Below, one piece after another: positions 6,261 to 14,181 of a stretch of 32,074 nucleotides of DNA. The position numbers and the translations under genes are program-made. Every line of letters starts with the position of its first letter. Positions within the stretch are counted from its first letter, which is position 1. The stretch is from Planctomycetaceae bacterium (GTDB taxonomy: Bacteria > Planctomycetota > Planctomycetia > Pirellulales > Pirellulaceae): the NCBI GenBank assembly GCA_027487485.1, contig JAIYDN010000040.1, positions 1-32,074 on the forward strand, in the 5' to 3' direction. The notes beneath the pieces are model-generated. The model was not told where the DNA came from, ran no database searches, and was given only the letters and a program-made list of their open reading frames with translations.

Positions 6261-7937
6261 TTACTTCAGCATCTCTTTAAATGCAGGTAAAGATTCCTCC
6301 ACCACTAAGTTTCTTGACCGAAGAAACATTTCTCGGCATGCCTTGGTCATTTGATCGTTTGGCGGGGAGAGACTTCTACTTAATAGTTGAATTTGAAAGC
6401 TTGCTTTGTCGAACCGGCTTTGCGATTCGTTTCCAAGGCGTAATAACCCCTCTTTCAAGACTCGTTCCGCTCGATCGTAAAGCGATCTTTTCAAATTGAC
6501 ATCACCCTCTAAAATTGGATGCCCCAATTCATCATAGAGAGAGAAGTGCAGGATGGCATAGCTGCCGTCATCGTTTTGAAATCGAACCTCGTAATAGGGA
6601 GAATCGAGTTTTGCTCCAAGGTCATCCGATTGAATCAAAACTCGCGACATTTTTTGCCAGCCTGTTCGCTCGTAACATCCCCATAGCGCATGCCAACCTA
6701 TAAATGGCAAATCTAATGAAAAGACATGGTTACCGTGATTAGACGCATAGGTCCAAGTACGTGAATGGGAACCGAAGATAGAGTTGACTTCACGATCAGT
6801 AAGCTGGAAGTCTCGAAAGGAAAATCCCAGAACTTGCTTCGGCAAATCATCCTGATTTGGGAGCATATCCCGGACTTTTTGTGTGATCTCAGGCTCTTTT
6901 GCACGTGGAATGGCGAGGCCAAAAACAAGGCCTATAGGTATCAACAGAAGCGTAAAGAAATAGGCTAACCACCACACTAGAGTCAGGCTAGAACGAGGAC
7001 TATCTACCACGGGCGAATCGGCGGTTGCTTTCCCAAAAGTACTGTCGGGCATTTTTTTCGGAACTACGCTATAGCTCTGAAGCCAATTTAGAAATTGCAC
7101 GGAACTCCAGTGTGCCCAAGCAGCGAGTGCGAACGTTGTCATTCCCAAAAGAGTGTGTGGATTGCCTGACGAGAGGTCGATCTCAAAGAATTCAATCCCC
7201 AAAACGATGAGATTGATTCGAAGGAGGTTTCCCAAAATTGCCCAAATGGGGACCGTGATAATAGTAGCGAGGCTAACAAAAAGTCCGGCGTTGGACACGA
7301 GCAGCAAAACTCCAGCTACGGCCATCAATGCGTATTGACTATCGACGCCACTGCAAGCTTCTTCAACGAAAAGCGATTTTGCCTGAATCGCAATAACATT
7401 GCCATTATGAACATGATTTATGCTCAAAACATCCAAAAGTCTCGTTGAGACCCAAGTAGATACTCCTTGAAGCCATTGAATCATGCTTAGGTCAAGGTCA
7501 AAGGGCGGGGGCAAAGCAACTAGCAGCAAACTGCAAATGCCTACCACACGCAAGACAGACATGTTTGCAAATCGCCCAAGACACCATGCAAAAAGCAAAA
7601 CGTCGAACGCAAAATTCCCGAGCCATGAGCTCTGAATCAAGATCGCGGCATAAGCACAGGCAATACCAGAAACGCTTGCAAGAATAGAGACCACTGATCG
7701 GTAGCCAGTAGCAAACGAATCGTGCTTTCCCTCTTTGTAAATGAACCAAACTGCCGCAGCATATGCCAAAGGGAAAAACTGCATATGCTGCTTCGACCAA
7801 AGAAACTTTGCCTGCGTCATCAAAAGGGCGGAGATCGCAAGAACGGGAACTACCAGAACGACAATGTCCCAACTCGACAACGCTCGAAGAAGACCATGTT
7901 TGGAAGCAGTCGTAATACTAGCGGTTGGTGCTTTCAT
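6261..7937 (-). CDS. xrtU: Exosortase with EpsI-like C-terminal extension (exosortase U type)
   Basis: Exosortases are multi-pass membrane transpeptidases that process proteins bearing C-terminal PEP-CTERM-like tails, usually alongside polysaccharide genes. Residues 1-290 form the membrane core with about eight hydrophobic segments. The catalytic set is visible: EEACSGVDSQ (192-201, Cys195), GNLLRINL (236-243, Arg240) and GNPHTLLG (258-265, His261). After a linker and a further membrane segment (about 320-343), residues 344-558 form a soluble domain with FSLDLPFIGWHALWGCYERTG. This resembles the EpsI (DUF3485) proteins that often accompany exosortases as separate genes. I place it in the planctomycete exosortase U group from memory; the subgroup is less certain than the family. 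The ATG at 7937 starts 3 bp after the neighbouring glycosyltransferase gene. No sorting-tail substrate is seen in the window. Confidence 0.85.
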   Translation of the reverse strand: MKAPTASITTASKHGLLRALSSWDIVVLVVPVLAISALLMTQAKFLWSKQHMQFFPLAYAAAVWFIYKEGKHDSFATGYRSVVSILASVSGIACAYAAILIQSSWLGNFAFDVLLFAWCLGRFANMSVLRVVGICSLLLVALPPPFDLDLSMIQWLQGVSTWVSTRLLDVLSINHVHNGNVIAIQAKSLFVEEACSGVDSQYALMAVAGVLLLVSNAGLFVSLATIITVPIWAILGNLLRINLIVLGIEFFEIDLSSGNPHTLLGMTTFALAAWAHWSSVQFLNWLQSYSVVPKKMPDSTFGKATADSPVVDSPRSSLTLVWWLAYFFTLLLIPIGLVFGLAIPRAKEPEITQKVRDMLPNQDDLPKQVLGFSFRDFQLTDREVNSIFGSHSRTWTYASNHGNHVFSLDLPFIGWHALWGCYERTGWQKMSRVLIQSDDLGAKLDSPYYEVRFQNDDGSYAILHFSLYDELGHPILEGDVNLKRSLYDRAERVLKEGLLRLGNESQSRFDKASFQIQLLSRSLSPPNDQMTKACREMFLRSRNLVVEESLPAFKEMLK

Positions 7938-7940
7938 TAT

Positions 7941-9227
7941 TTACAAATGTGTTGCTGGCAAAGGCAACTTAGCGGAGAGATGCTTGAGAATCTCGATGTA
8001 TTCGTTCGCGAGCGCAATTCGATCAAAGTGCGTTAATACATAGCGGCAGCCACTTTCCCCCATGGTAATTCTAGTAGCTGGAGACTCTTTCATTTTTACG
8101 AGATTGGCAACAAAGTCGTTTTCATCTTCCGGTTCGATCGATACTCCGCCACCACTCGCCTTGACAAGTTCGCTCGCTTCGCCCTTGACGCCAATAATGA
8201 CGGGGCGTTTCATACCTGCACTTTCAAAAATCTTGGAGGGAATCACGGTTTCGAACAATGGTGTCTTTCGAAGATGGACAAATGAGACATCCGTCAATTT
8301 TAACCAGCTTTGCATTGAATCTTTTGGTTGAAGTCCGACAAATAGGACATTGTCGAGTTGCTCCGCTTGACATTGCATTTGCAGTTCTTCACGTACCGCA
8401 CCATCCCCGACCGCGACAAGGACGATGTCATTATGCCCAAGTTGCTTAAGCAATTTGGCAGCACGAACGTAAATGTCCAGACCGCAAGCCAATCCTATTG
8501 TACCAATGTATCCACAAACAAATTTACCGTCCAATTTCCAATGTTCACGCAGTGCGATATCACCGTCTGAATCTGTAGACATGAGATCCGAGTCGAATCC
8601 ATTCATCACTACCGATATCTTGTCGTTTGCAACGCCGCGTTCAATGAGCCTTGCTCGATATCCCTTTCCGACGGTTACGATGTGATCGGACATTCGATAC
8701 ATCAATGCTTCAAGCAGTTGTAGAAGCCACAAAATCCAGGGGTTCTTGATTGCGTCGACCGCACCAATCGACTCTGGCCAAATGTCTCGGATTTCAAGTA
8801 CAAACACCGTTTTGCGTCTTGTGAATAGTCCTGTCATCTTCAACCAAATGGAATAAAGAACTCCAGCCCAACCACAAAAAAACTGTGGTGAAGTTGCGAT
8901 GATAACATCAGGTCGAGTCTGTGTTACAGCGAATAGCGTTGCCGAAATCATATAAGAAACGTAGTTTGCTATTCTGCGCACGGTGCCTTTATTGGGTGCT
9001 ATCCATGTCCAAACTCGAATAACCTTGACACCGTCTAAGTCTTGCTTTTGAGGCCACCATGTATTCTTGTATCCCTCATAAATCTTTCCATGCGGGACAT
9101 TTGGTGTACATGTAACTACAGCCACTTCATGACTGGATTTGGCCCATCGTTTAGATAAAGACGACACACGGGTAGCCGGCGCATTACCCTCGGGAGTGTA
9201 GTAATGAGAAAAGTAGAAAATTCTCAT
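7941..9227 (-). CDS. Glycosyltransferase family 4, WbuB-like
   Basis: This is a GT-B retaining glycosyltransferase, expected to add a sugar to a lipid-linked oligosaccharide on the cytoplasmic face. The N-terminal acceptor domain begins MRIFYFSHYYTPEGNAPATR, a start typical of WbuB-like enzymes, and contains VLEIRDIWPESIG (143-155). The donor domain has YIGTIGLACGLD (240-251), VAVGDGAVREEL (271-282) and IPSKIFESAGMKRPVI (329-344), where the acidic residues for the nucleotide sugar lie. The ATG at 9227 overlaps the stop of the heparinase-like gene by 4 bp (ATGA), so the two are translationally coupled. WbuB relatives are often found next to wecB/wecC-type genes, as here. Donor sugar not determinable from sequence alone. 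Confidence 0.88.
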   Translation of the reverse strand: MRIFYFSHYYTPEGNAPATRVSSLSKRWAKSSHEVAVVTCTPNVPHGKIYEGYKNTWWPQKQDLDGVKVIRVWTWIAPNKGTVRRIANYVSYMISATLFAVTQTRPDVIIATSPQFFCGWAGVLYSIWLKMTGLFTRRKTVFVLEIRDIWPESIGAVDAIKNPWILWLLQLLEALMYRMSDHIVTVGKGYRARLIERGVANDKISVVMNGFDSDLMSTDSDGDIALREHWKLDGKFVCGYIGTIGLACGLDIYVRAAKLLKQLGHNDIVLVAVGDGAVREELQMQCQAEQLDNVLFVGLQPKDSMQSWLKLTDVSFVHLRKTPLFETVIPSKIFESAGMKRPVIIGVKGEASELVKASGGGVSIEPEDENDFVANLVKMKESPATRITMGESGCRYVLTHFDRIALANEYIEILKHLSAKLPLPATHL

Positions 9228-10888
9228 CGTTGTACCGTCATCATTATCTTGATTTTAGCAGACTCGGTGCATCTTCCCTGAATTGAAAGCGATTCTCTGG
9301 CGATGGCCAGTCCAAACTCGGGGCTATAGCGACTGGAAAATCGGTTCAGTTTAGATTCCTCTTTCGTACTCACCACAATTTGAACTTTAATATCGCCGAC
9401 AGATGCAATGCATGTGTCCCCGTTGAGGGATAACTGAACACCGGGGGCAAAATGCAGATTGCTCTCGAATATCTGCGTTCCTCTTCCTTGAATGAAGTCA
9501 CATACTTCGAGATGGTTTTTGTCGTAAGCAAAAGACCTCCGACAAACCCACGGAGAGTACCCACTATGCTCTGCCTCTAGAAAAAATGAATCTTTAGAGG
9601 GGCACCATTTTGTAACTCTCGGGTAACAACGTTGTCCGACTCGAAAACTCGACCATACTTCACTGGAACTTCTGCCGCCGATCGTAAGCGTGTTGTGTGC
9701 CTTACTTGATCTGTCGATTGAACGCTCATGAGTGTTTCCGTATTCGAAGGTACCAGTATCGGTAATGAACGGCTTATGGTCTATCGTCCATTCAAAGGAG
9801 AAGGTATCCGCATGAGCATGCCCAGGCTGATAATCTGGCCCTACATTTCCACAATCGCAAACGAAGTAATTCCCGTTTTCCAGGGTTGCACCATAGTATC
9901 CGGCCTGCTTCAAGGCCCATACTTCCGGTTCGGAGTTTACATGAATCGGAAGGGAGTAGATTTCGTTTGCAGCGTCATTAAACAAGGCAAGCGAACTATC
10001 TGGGTGACGCATTCTCGACAAAGCATAGTCCATTTTTGGGAGTAAGCTTCCAGCCATACCCTTCGTCGAATCATCGCCGTAAACGGATAGAAGCTTTGTC
10101 AGCCACAGGATTCGAGCGTGATACATGGGGGATCGTTCGAAATGAAGCCCATCCGAAAGGATTTGTTCGTCTAACTGAGTCCTTGAAATGCTGTTACCAA
10201 CTCGTCCCCATTTCGTCGCGTCAGCACCTTTGAAAAAAAAGCCCGTGAGTGCCAATGCCGCGGCGTTCTCCAAAAGGTGATTCGCTAGTATATGAAACTC
10301 CAATTGTTTCGACAAACAATAACTCTGCAAATAAAGACTTTCAACGAGAACGCGCGTAAAAGTTCTGTCTTTTTGAGTCCTCTCTTTCCAAGGACCAAAA
10401 AACAACAGCATCCAATTTATGAGTCGTAGGGAGGTAGGGTAAGGCTCCCATCCTGTCGATGCACCACTCAATCGATGATTTTGAATCCAGTCAACTACAT
10501 TATTCTTGGCGATTTCGAATCCTGATTCCGAATCCGTAAGAGACCAGAGCCAGTCGAAATAGTGAAGATTGTATTGCCAAAGACGCGGCAGTTGCTTGCA
10601 TTCCCACCTGGAAGCTGGTTCTGGCTCCGCCGTTTGATTGAGAAAGCGAAAGACGCCACGCTGGATATTCGCAGTAGACTGCGGGGGAACAGGCGATGGG
10701 ATTCTTGCAGAAGCGTCGCTGTGCCAAAAAACCGAATCCGAGATTTGCCAATCTTTCGGAATCTGCTTCTGGCAAAAACGACTAATGGGAAAGAGTCGTT
10801 TTTCAAATCGTCTACGAACTTGCCAAACGACTTGAGAAAACTTGAGATGGCGAACGGTTCGAAACAGTCGCCCAATTTTCGGGAACAC
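9224..10888 (-). CDS. Heparinase II/III family protein (putative polysaccharide lyase)
   Basis: The family cleaves uronic-acid-containing polysaccharides by beta-elimination. Versions inside capsule and EPS loci may edit or trim the cell's own polymer. The 554 residues show the alpha/alpha barrel part with LWQYNLHYFDWLWSL (103-117) and ANHLLENAAAL (202-212). ERSPMYH (251-257) carries a likely catalytic Tyr. The linker to the beta-sheet domain has GHAHADTFSFEW (356-367) with two conserved His, followed by DTGTFEYGN (377-385) and AHNTL (397-401). The start is GTG at 10888, sharing one base with the TAG stop of wecC (TAGTG). No signal peptide is evident, which is odd for an enzyme whose substrate should be outside or in the periplasm. 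An uncleaved or non-canonical export route, or a biosynthetic role, cannot be separated here. Confidence 0.88.
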   Translation of the reverse strand: MFPKIGRLFRTVRHLKFSQVVWQVRRRFEKRLFPISRFCQKQIPKDWQISDSVFWHSDASARIPSPVPPQSTANIQRGVFRFLNQTAEPEPASRWECKQLPRLWQYNLHYFDWLWSLTDSESGFEIAKNNVVDWIQNHRLSGASTGWEPYPTSLRLINWMLLFFGPWKERTQKDRTFTRVLVESLYLQSYCLSKQLEFHILANHLLENAAALALTGFFFKGADATKWGRVGNSISRTQLDEQILSDGLHFERSPMYHARILWLTKLLSVYGDDSTKGMAGSLLPKMDYALSRMRHPDSSLALFNDAANEIYSLPIHVNSEPEVWALKQAGYYGATLENGNYFVCDCGNVGPDYQPGHAHADTFSFEWTIDHKPFITDTGTFEYGNTHERSIDRSSKAHNTLTIGGRSSSEVWSSFRVGQRCYPRVTKWCPSKDSFFLEAEHSGYSPWVCRRSFAYDKNHLEVCDFIQGRGTQIFESNLHFAPGVQLSLNGDTCIASVGDIKVQIVVSTKEESKLNRFSSRYSPEFGLAIARESLSIQGRCTESAKIKIMMTVQR

Positions 10889-12111
10889 TATGCCCAGCAG
10901 CCGCGAGTATCGATCACGATGCGCTGCTCTAGTAAGCGGCGTGATACGCGTTTAAACGGCTTGTGATCTACAAGCAGAACCACAATGTCTGCAGACCGTA
11001 TCGCTTCGTCCGCTTGAATTAAAGTTGCCTTTCCCTGCAACGATTTTGGTAACTCCCGAGTGTGCGGTTCAACCACAAGTACGCGTCCAAGATTCTGCAA
11101 GACAACTTGTTCCACGATATGCAAGGCAGGACTCTCGCGGATGTCGTCAACGTCTGCCTTGAACGTTAAACCAAGGCATGCAATTACCGGCTCACGGAAT
11201 CGATTCGCTTTTTCACGAATCATGTTGATCACATGTTGAGGCTTCGAATCGTTCACTTCTCGAGCTGTACGAATGAGTCGAGATTGAGACGGAGCTGCGG
11301 AAACGATGAACCAAGGGTCGACGGCAATGCAGTGGCCACCAACGCCCGGACCTGGGCGAAGTATATTAACCCGAGGATGGCGATTTGATAGATCGATGAG
11401 TTCCCAAACATCAATGTTGAGGTTGTCGCAGATCATGGACAGCTCATTCGCAAAAGCAATGTTCACATCTCGAAACGAATTCTCGGTTAGTTTCGCCAGC
11501 TCGGCTGTTCTAGCGTCCGTCAAGAGAATTTCGCCGCTGCAAAAAGTTTCGTAAAGTGCTTTGGCTCGTTCTGCTGCTTCTTCGGTCAATCCGCCAGCGA
11601 TGCGATCGTTGGAGACAAGTTCCTTAAGCATTTGCCCCGGGAGAATCCGTTCGGGACAATGCGCAAAGAAGTAATCGGAAGCATTATGGCCCGGGCCCAG
11701 CTCGTCGAAAAGCCAATCTCGCATCCGCTCAGTGGTTCCGACCGGACTGGTTGATTCCAAGATAATCAAATCGCCAGGCTTGACGACAGCCGCAAGCGAT
11801 CGCGTCGCCGCTTCAACATAACTTAGATCCGGTGCGTGATCCTCACTGTCATGATGAAAGGGTGTTGGAACGGCTACGATGAAGGTGTTGGCAGGACTGG
11901 GTTTCGTTGCAGCGGTAAGGTTCCCACTTTGAACGGCAGCGCGCACTAAGATATCCAGATCTGGCTCTTCAATATGGATTTTTCCAGCATTGATTGTGTC
12001 GACAACACTTTGAACAACGTCAACGCCCAATACCTGCTTCCCCTTGGTTGCAAAAATCGATGCGGTTGGCAAGCCAATATATCCAAGTCCCAAAACACAA
12101 ACATCAAACAT
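10888..12111 (-). CDS. wecC: UDP-N-acetyl-D-mannosamine dehydrogenase (WecC-type)
   Basis: The enzyme oxidises C6 of UDP-ManNAc twice with NAD to give UDP-ManNAcA; its substrate comes from WecB. The 407 residues start with the Rossmann motif VLGLGYIGLPTA (6-17). They then show VAVPTPF (79-85), ILESTSPVGTTERM (117-130), HCPERILPG (151-159), ELAKLTENSFRDVNIAFANE (204-223) and GPGVGGHCIAVDP (254-266) with catalytic Cys261. CLGLTFKADVDDIRESPA follows in the C-terminal domain. The HCPERILPG motif is the form seen in WecC-type enzymes, unlike the FSPEREDPG form in the second dehydrogenase at 28962-30242. ATG start at 12111. The gene is separated from asnB by 138 bp containing an inverted pair of hairpins. 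Confidence 0.93.
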   Translation of the reverse strand: MFDVCVLGLGYIGLPTASIFATKGKQVLGVDVVQSVVDTINAGKIHIEEPDLDILVRAAVQSGNLTAATKPSPANTFIVAVPTPFHHDSEDHAPDLSYVEAATRSLAAVVKPGDLIILESTSPVGTTERMRDWLFDELGPGHNASDYFFAHCPERILPGQMLKELVSNDRIAGGLTEEAAERAKALYETFCSGEILLTDARTAELAKLTENSFRDVNIAFANELSMICDNLNIDVWELIDLSNRHPRVNILRPGPGVGGHCIAVDPWFIVSAAPSQSRLIRTAREVNDSKPQHVINMIREKANRFREPVIACLGLTFKADVDDIRESPALHIVEQVVLQNLGRVLVVEPHTRELPKSLQGKATLIQADEAIRSADIVVLLVDHKPFKRVSRRLLEQRIVIDTRGCWA

Positions 12112-12176
12112 TATTTCTTTTCCTTAACTTCACGGGACCGAAAGTATCTACTGCTTTGTCCAGATTAGATTCTGGG

Positions 12177-12232
12177 GTAGTGGACCTTGCTAAAGGTCCT
12201 GCAGTAAAAGGATCTTTAGCAAGATCCACTAC
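12177..12232. repeat. Inverted pair of GTAG hairpins (BIME-like) inside the operon
   Basis: The left half is GTAGT, then stem GGACCTT/AAGGTCC with loop GCTA. The right half is the mirror image: stem GGATCTT/AAGATCC with loop TAGC, ending ACTAC. The whole 56-bp unit is therefore an inverted repeat whose arms are themselves hairpins. It lies between asnB and wecC, where transcription should read through. It could insulate or reduce downstream expression, or stabilise the upstream mRNA. Confidence 0.75.
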
Positions 12233-12249
12233 ATCCAACCCATCCTTTT

Positions 12250-14178
12250 TCAACAAACTTTGGCGTCGTTAGCTAATGCGAGCTTCTTGCGGGTGTCTAG
12301 ATTTTTCAAGTAATGACCTAGCACTACTATTGAAAATGCTCTCGTCCAAGATCGTTCGTTAGGGTCCGCAAGAAAGCTATACCACAACACCTTGACTCCG
12401 TCTTTGTCGACTAGTCCTGACGTAGCTAAATAGCTTACGCCCTCTTCGCATAATGGACGAAGTTGCTTCAGCATCCAGCGAGCAATCGGCAAACTAAAAC
12501 CCGTCTTGGGACGTTTATGAATCACATCGGAAATCACATCGCCAAAAGCTTCTCTCAGCAAAAATTTCCTGGGCCCGTCTTTTGGAAAGCGGATTTCACC
12601 GGGAATGGAATGAGCAAAGTCGATCAATTCTTGATCTAAGAATGGAACTCGTAACTCCAGTGAATGCGCCATCGAGTTTGCATCAGCATCACGCAACAGT
12701 GTATTGCCTTGATACAAAGCCGATTCAACAACGGATATTGCCCAGCCTACGTCGTCACTTGTCGTCGGAAGCAGTGTCATCGTTTGCGGAGGTAAGCCAA
12801 TTGGCGACAAACCTAGTTCGTCGAATCGGACACCTAGCTGCTTCAATTCGTCTTGATTCATCAATCTGCGCCGCATCGCGGCTAGCCAACTCAATTGGGA
12901 TTGGATCGAAAACATATCCTCAAGTTTTTTCGACACTTGTATTGGCTTGTAAAACGTCAAGCCTCGCGCGAGCATTCGTCGTAAAAAAGGAGGAACGATC
13001 GCCGCACGCCTTGACCAGTAATAAAGCTGGGGAACTTCTTGGAAGCTAGGATAACCACCAAATAGTTCATCTGCCCCTACCCCACTCAACGCTACCTTGA
13101 TCCCTTGGTCTCGAACGGCTTTAGAAATGACGAAGGTATTCAATCCGTCGATCGACGGCTTATCGATCTGATTAAACCAATCTTGAATACTTGATAAGGC
13201 CTCTTCATCGGATATTTTTACCAACACATGTTCCATTCCAATTTTTTGAGCGGTATCCATTGCGATCTCTGATTCGTCAATGGCGACATCACTTTCAAAC
13301 GAAACAGTAAAGGCGCGAGTGTTTGGATTCCTTTCGTGCGCCACTGTTGCAATGATTGTACTATCGATGCCAGCCGACAGAAAAACGCCTACTGGCACGT
13401 CTGCCATCAAGTGGGAATGAACTGCTTTGGTTACAAGCCGCCTTGTTTCTACTGCATAGTTTACATTTCTCAGTGTAGGTTTGCATGGGTTCCACCAGCG
13501 ATTTCGTTCTACTTCACGGACCTGGTCGTCTTTTACCGCGTATTCAGTCCAGCTGCCACTGTCTAACATGGAGGCGTCGGATAGGATCGTGTAGGGCTGA
13601 GCTACCGATCCATATGCAAAATAATTCGCTACGGAAGCTTGCGATACGACCGGTTCAAATAGTTCAGAAGCAACCAACGATCGCAGTTCGCTCGCAAAAG
13701 CAAGCGAATTATTTCCGTGGTAATAGAAAAGTGGTTTAATACCAACAGGGTCTCGCGCAAGATAAATCGAACCACGACTTCGATCAAAAAAAGCAAACGC
13801 GTACATTCCATGTAACCGCCGAACAAACTCGATACCATATCGGCTCAAGCCGGCTAAGAGAACCTCTGTATCACTGTTGCTGACAAATTGATCGCCTTCG
13901 GCTTCAAGTTCCTGCCGAAGCTCGAGAAAATTGTATATCTCTCCGTTGAAAACCAGGCGATGCTGCTGGTCCTTGGTGGACATGGGCTGTTGGCCAAGCG
14001 GCGAAAGGTCCAAAATGGCCAACCGCCGTTGAGCAAGCCCAATGCTCATTCTGCCAATCGAATCAAAACACTCTCCCGATGCGTCCGGACCACGATGGAC
14101 CATCATCTCATTCATTCTTTGAAGAGATCCGGGATTAACCTGGGATTCCAATTGTATGATTCCGGCTATACCGCACAT
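12250..14178 (-). CDS. asnB: AsnB-type glutamine-dependent amidotransferase
   Basis: The asparagine-synthase architecture is complete. The class II glutaminase domain starts at the nucleophile Cys2 (MCGIAGII), with RRLAILDLSPLGQQPM (51-66), FNGEIYNF (77-84) and the glutaminase Asp in SDTEVLLAG (102-110). The synthetase domain has the PP-loop VFLSAGIDS (265-273), SGVGADELFGGYPSF (365-379) and HSLELRVPFLD. At 642 residues it fits the group found in exopolysaccharide loci. Family knowledge: such copies, including those linked to exosortase systems, are thought to amidate sugar uronic acids rather than make asparagine for protein synthesis. Context supports that, since two uronic-acid dehydrogenases are in the same run. 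The ATG at 14178 lies 3 bp after the preceding gene. True asparagine synthesis cannot be excluded. Confidence 0.9.
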   Translation of the reverse strand: MCGIAGIIQLESQVNPGSLQRMNEMMVHRGPDASGECFDSIGRMSIGLAQRRLAILDLSPLGQQPMSTKDQQHRLVFNGEIYNFLELRQELEAEGDQFVSNSDTEVLLAGLSRYGIEFVRRLHGMYAFAFFDRSRGSIYLARDPVGIKPLFYYHGNNSLAFASELRSLVASELFEPVVSQASVANYFAYGSVAQPYTILSDASMLDSGSWTEYAVKDDQVREVERNRWWNPCKPTLRNVNYAVETRRLVTKAVHSHLMADVPVGVFLSAGIDSTIIATVAHERNPNTRAFTVSFESDVAIDESEIAMDTAQKIGMEHVLVKISDEEALSSIQDWFNQIDKPSIDGLNTFVISKAVRDQGIKVALSGVGADELFGGYPSFQEVPQLYYWSRRAAIVPPFLRRMLARGLTFYKPIQVSKKLEDMFSIQSQLSWLAAMRRRLMNQDELKQLGVRFDELGLSPIGLPPQTMTLLPTTSDDVGWAISVVESALYQGNTLLRDADANSMAHSLELRVPFLDQELIDFAHSIPGEIRFPKDGPRKFLLREAFGDVISDVIHKRPKTGFSLPIARWMLKQLRPLCEEGVSYLATSGLVDKDGVKVLWYSFLADPNERSWTRAFSIVVLGHYLKNLDTRKKLALANDAKVC

Positions 14179-14181
14179 ATT

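Noticed and set aside
10562-10966. 134-residue plus-strand frame opposite the heparinase/wecC junction
   Set aside because: It crosses the boundary of two well-supported minus-strand genes and has low-complexity basic composition.
12250-14178. asnB as a plain asparagine synthetase for amino-acid supply
   Set aside because: Sequence motifs alone cannot exclude it, but its 3-bp spacing to a sugar oxidoreductase gene and the two uronic-acid dehydrogenases favour a role in glycan modification.
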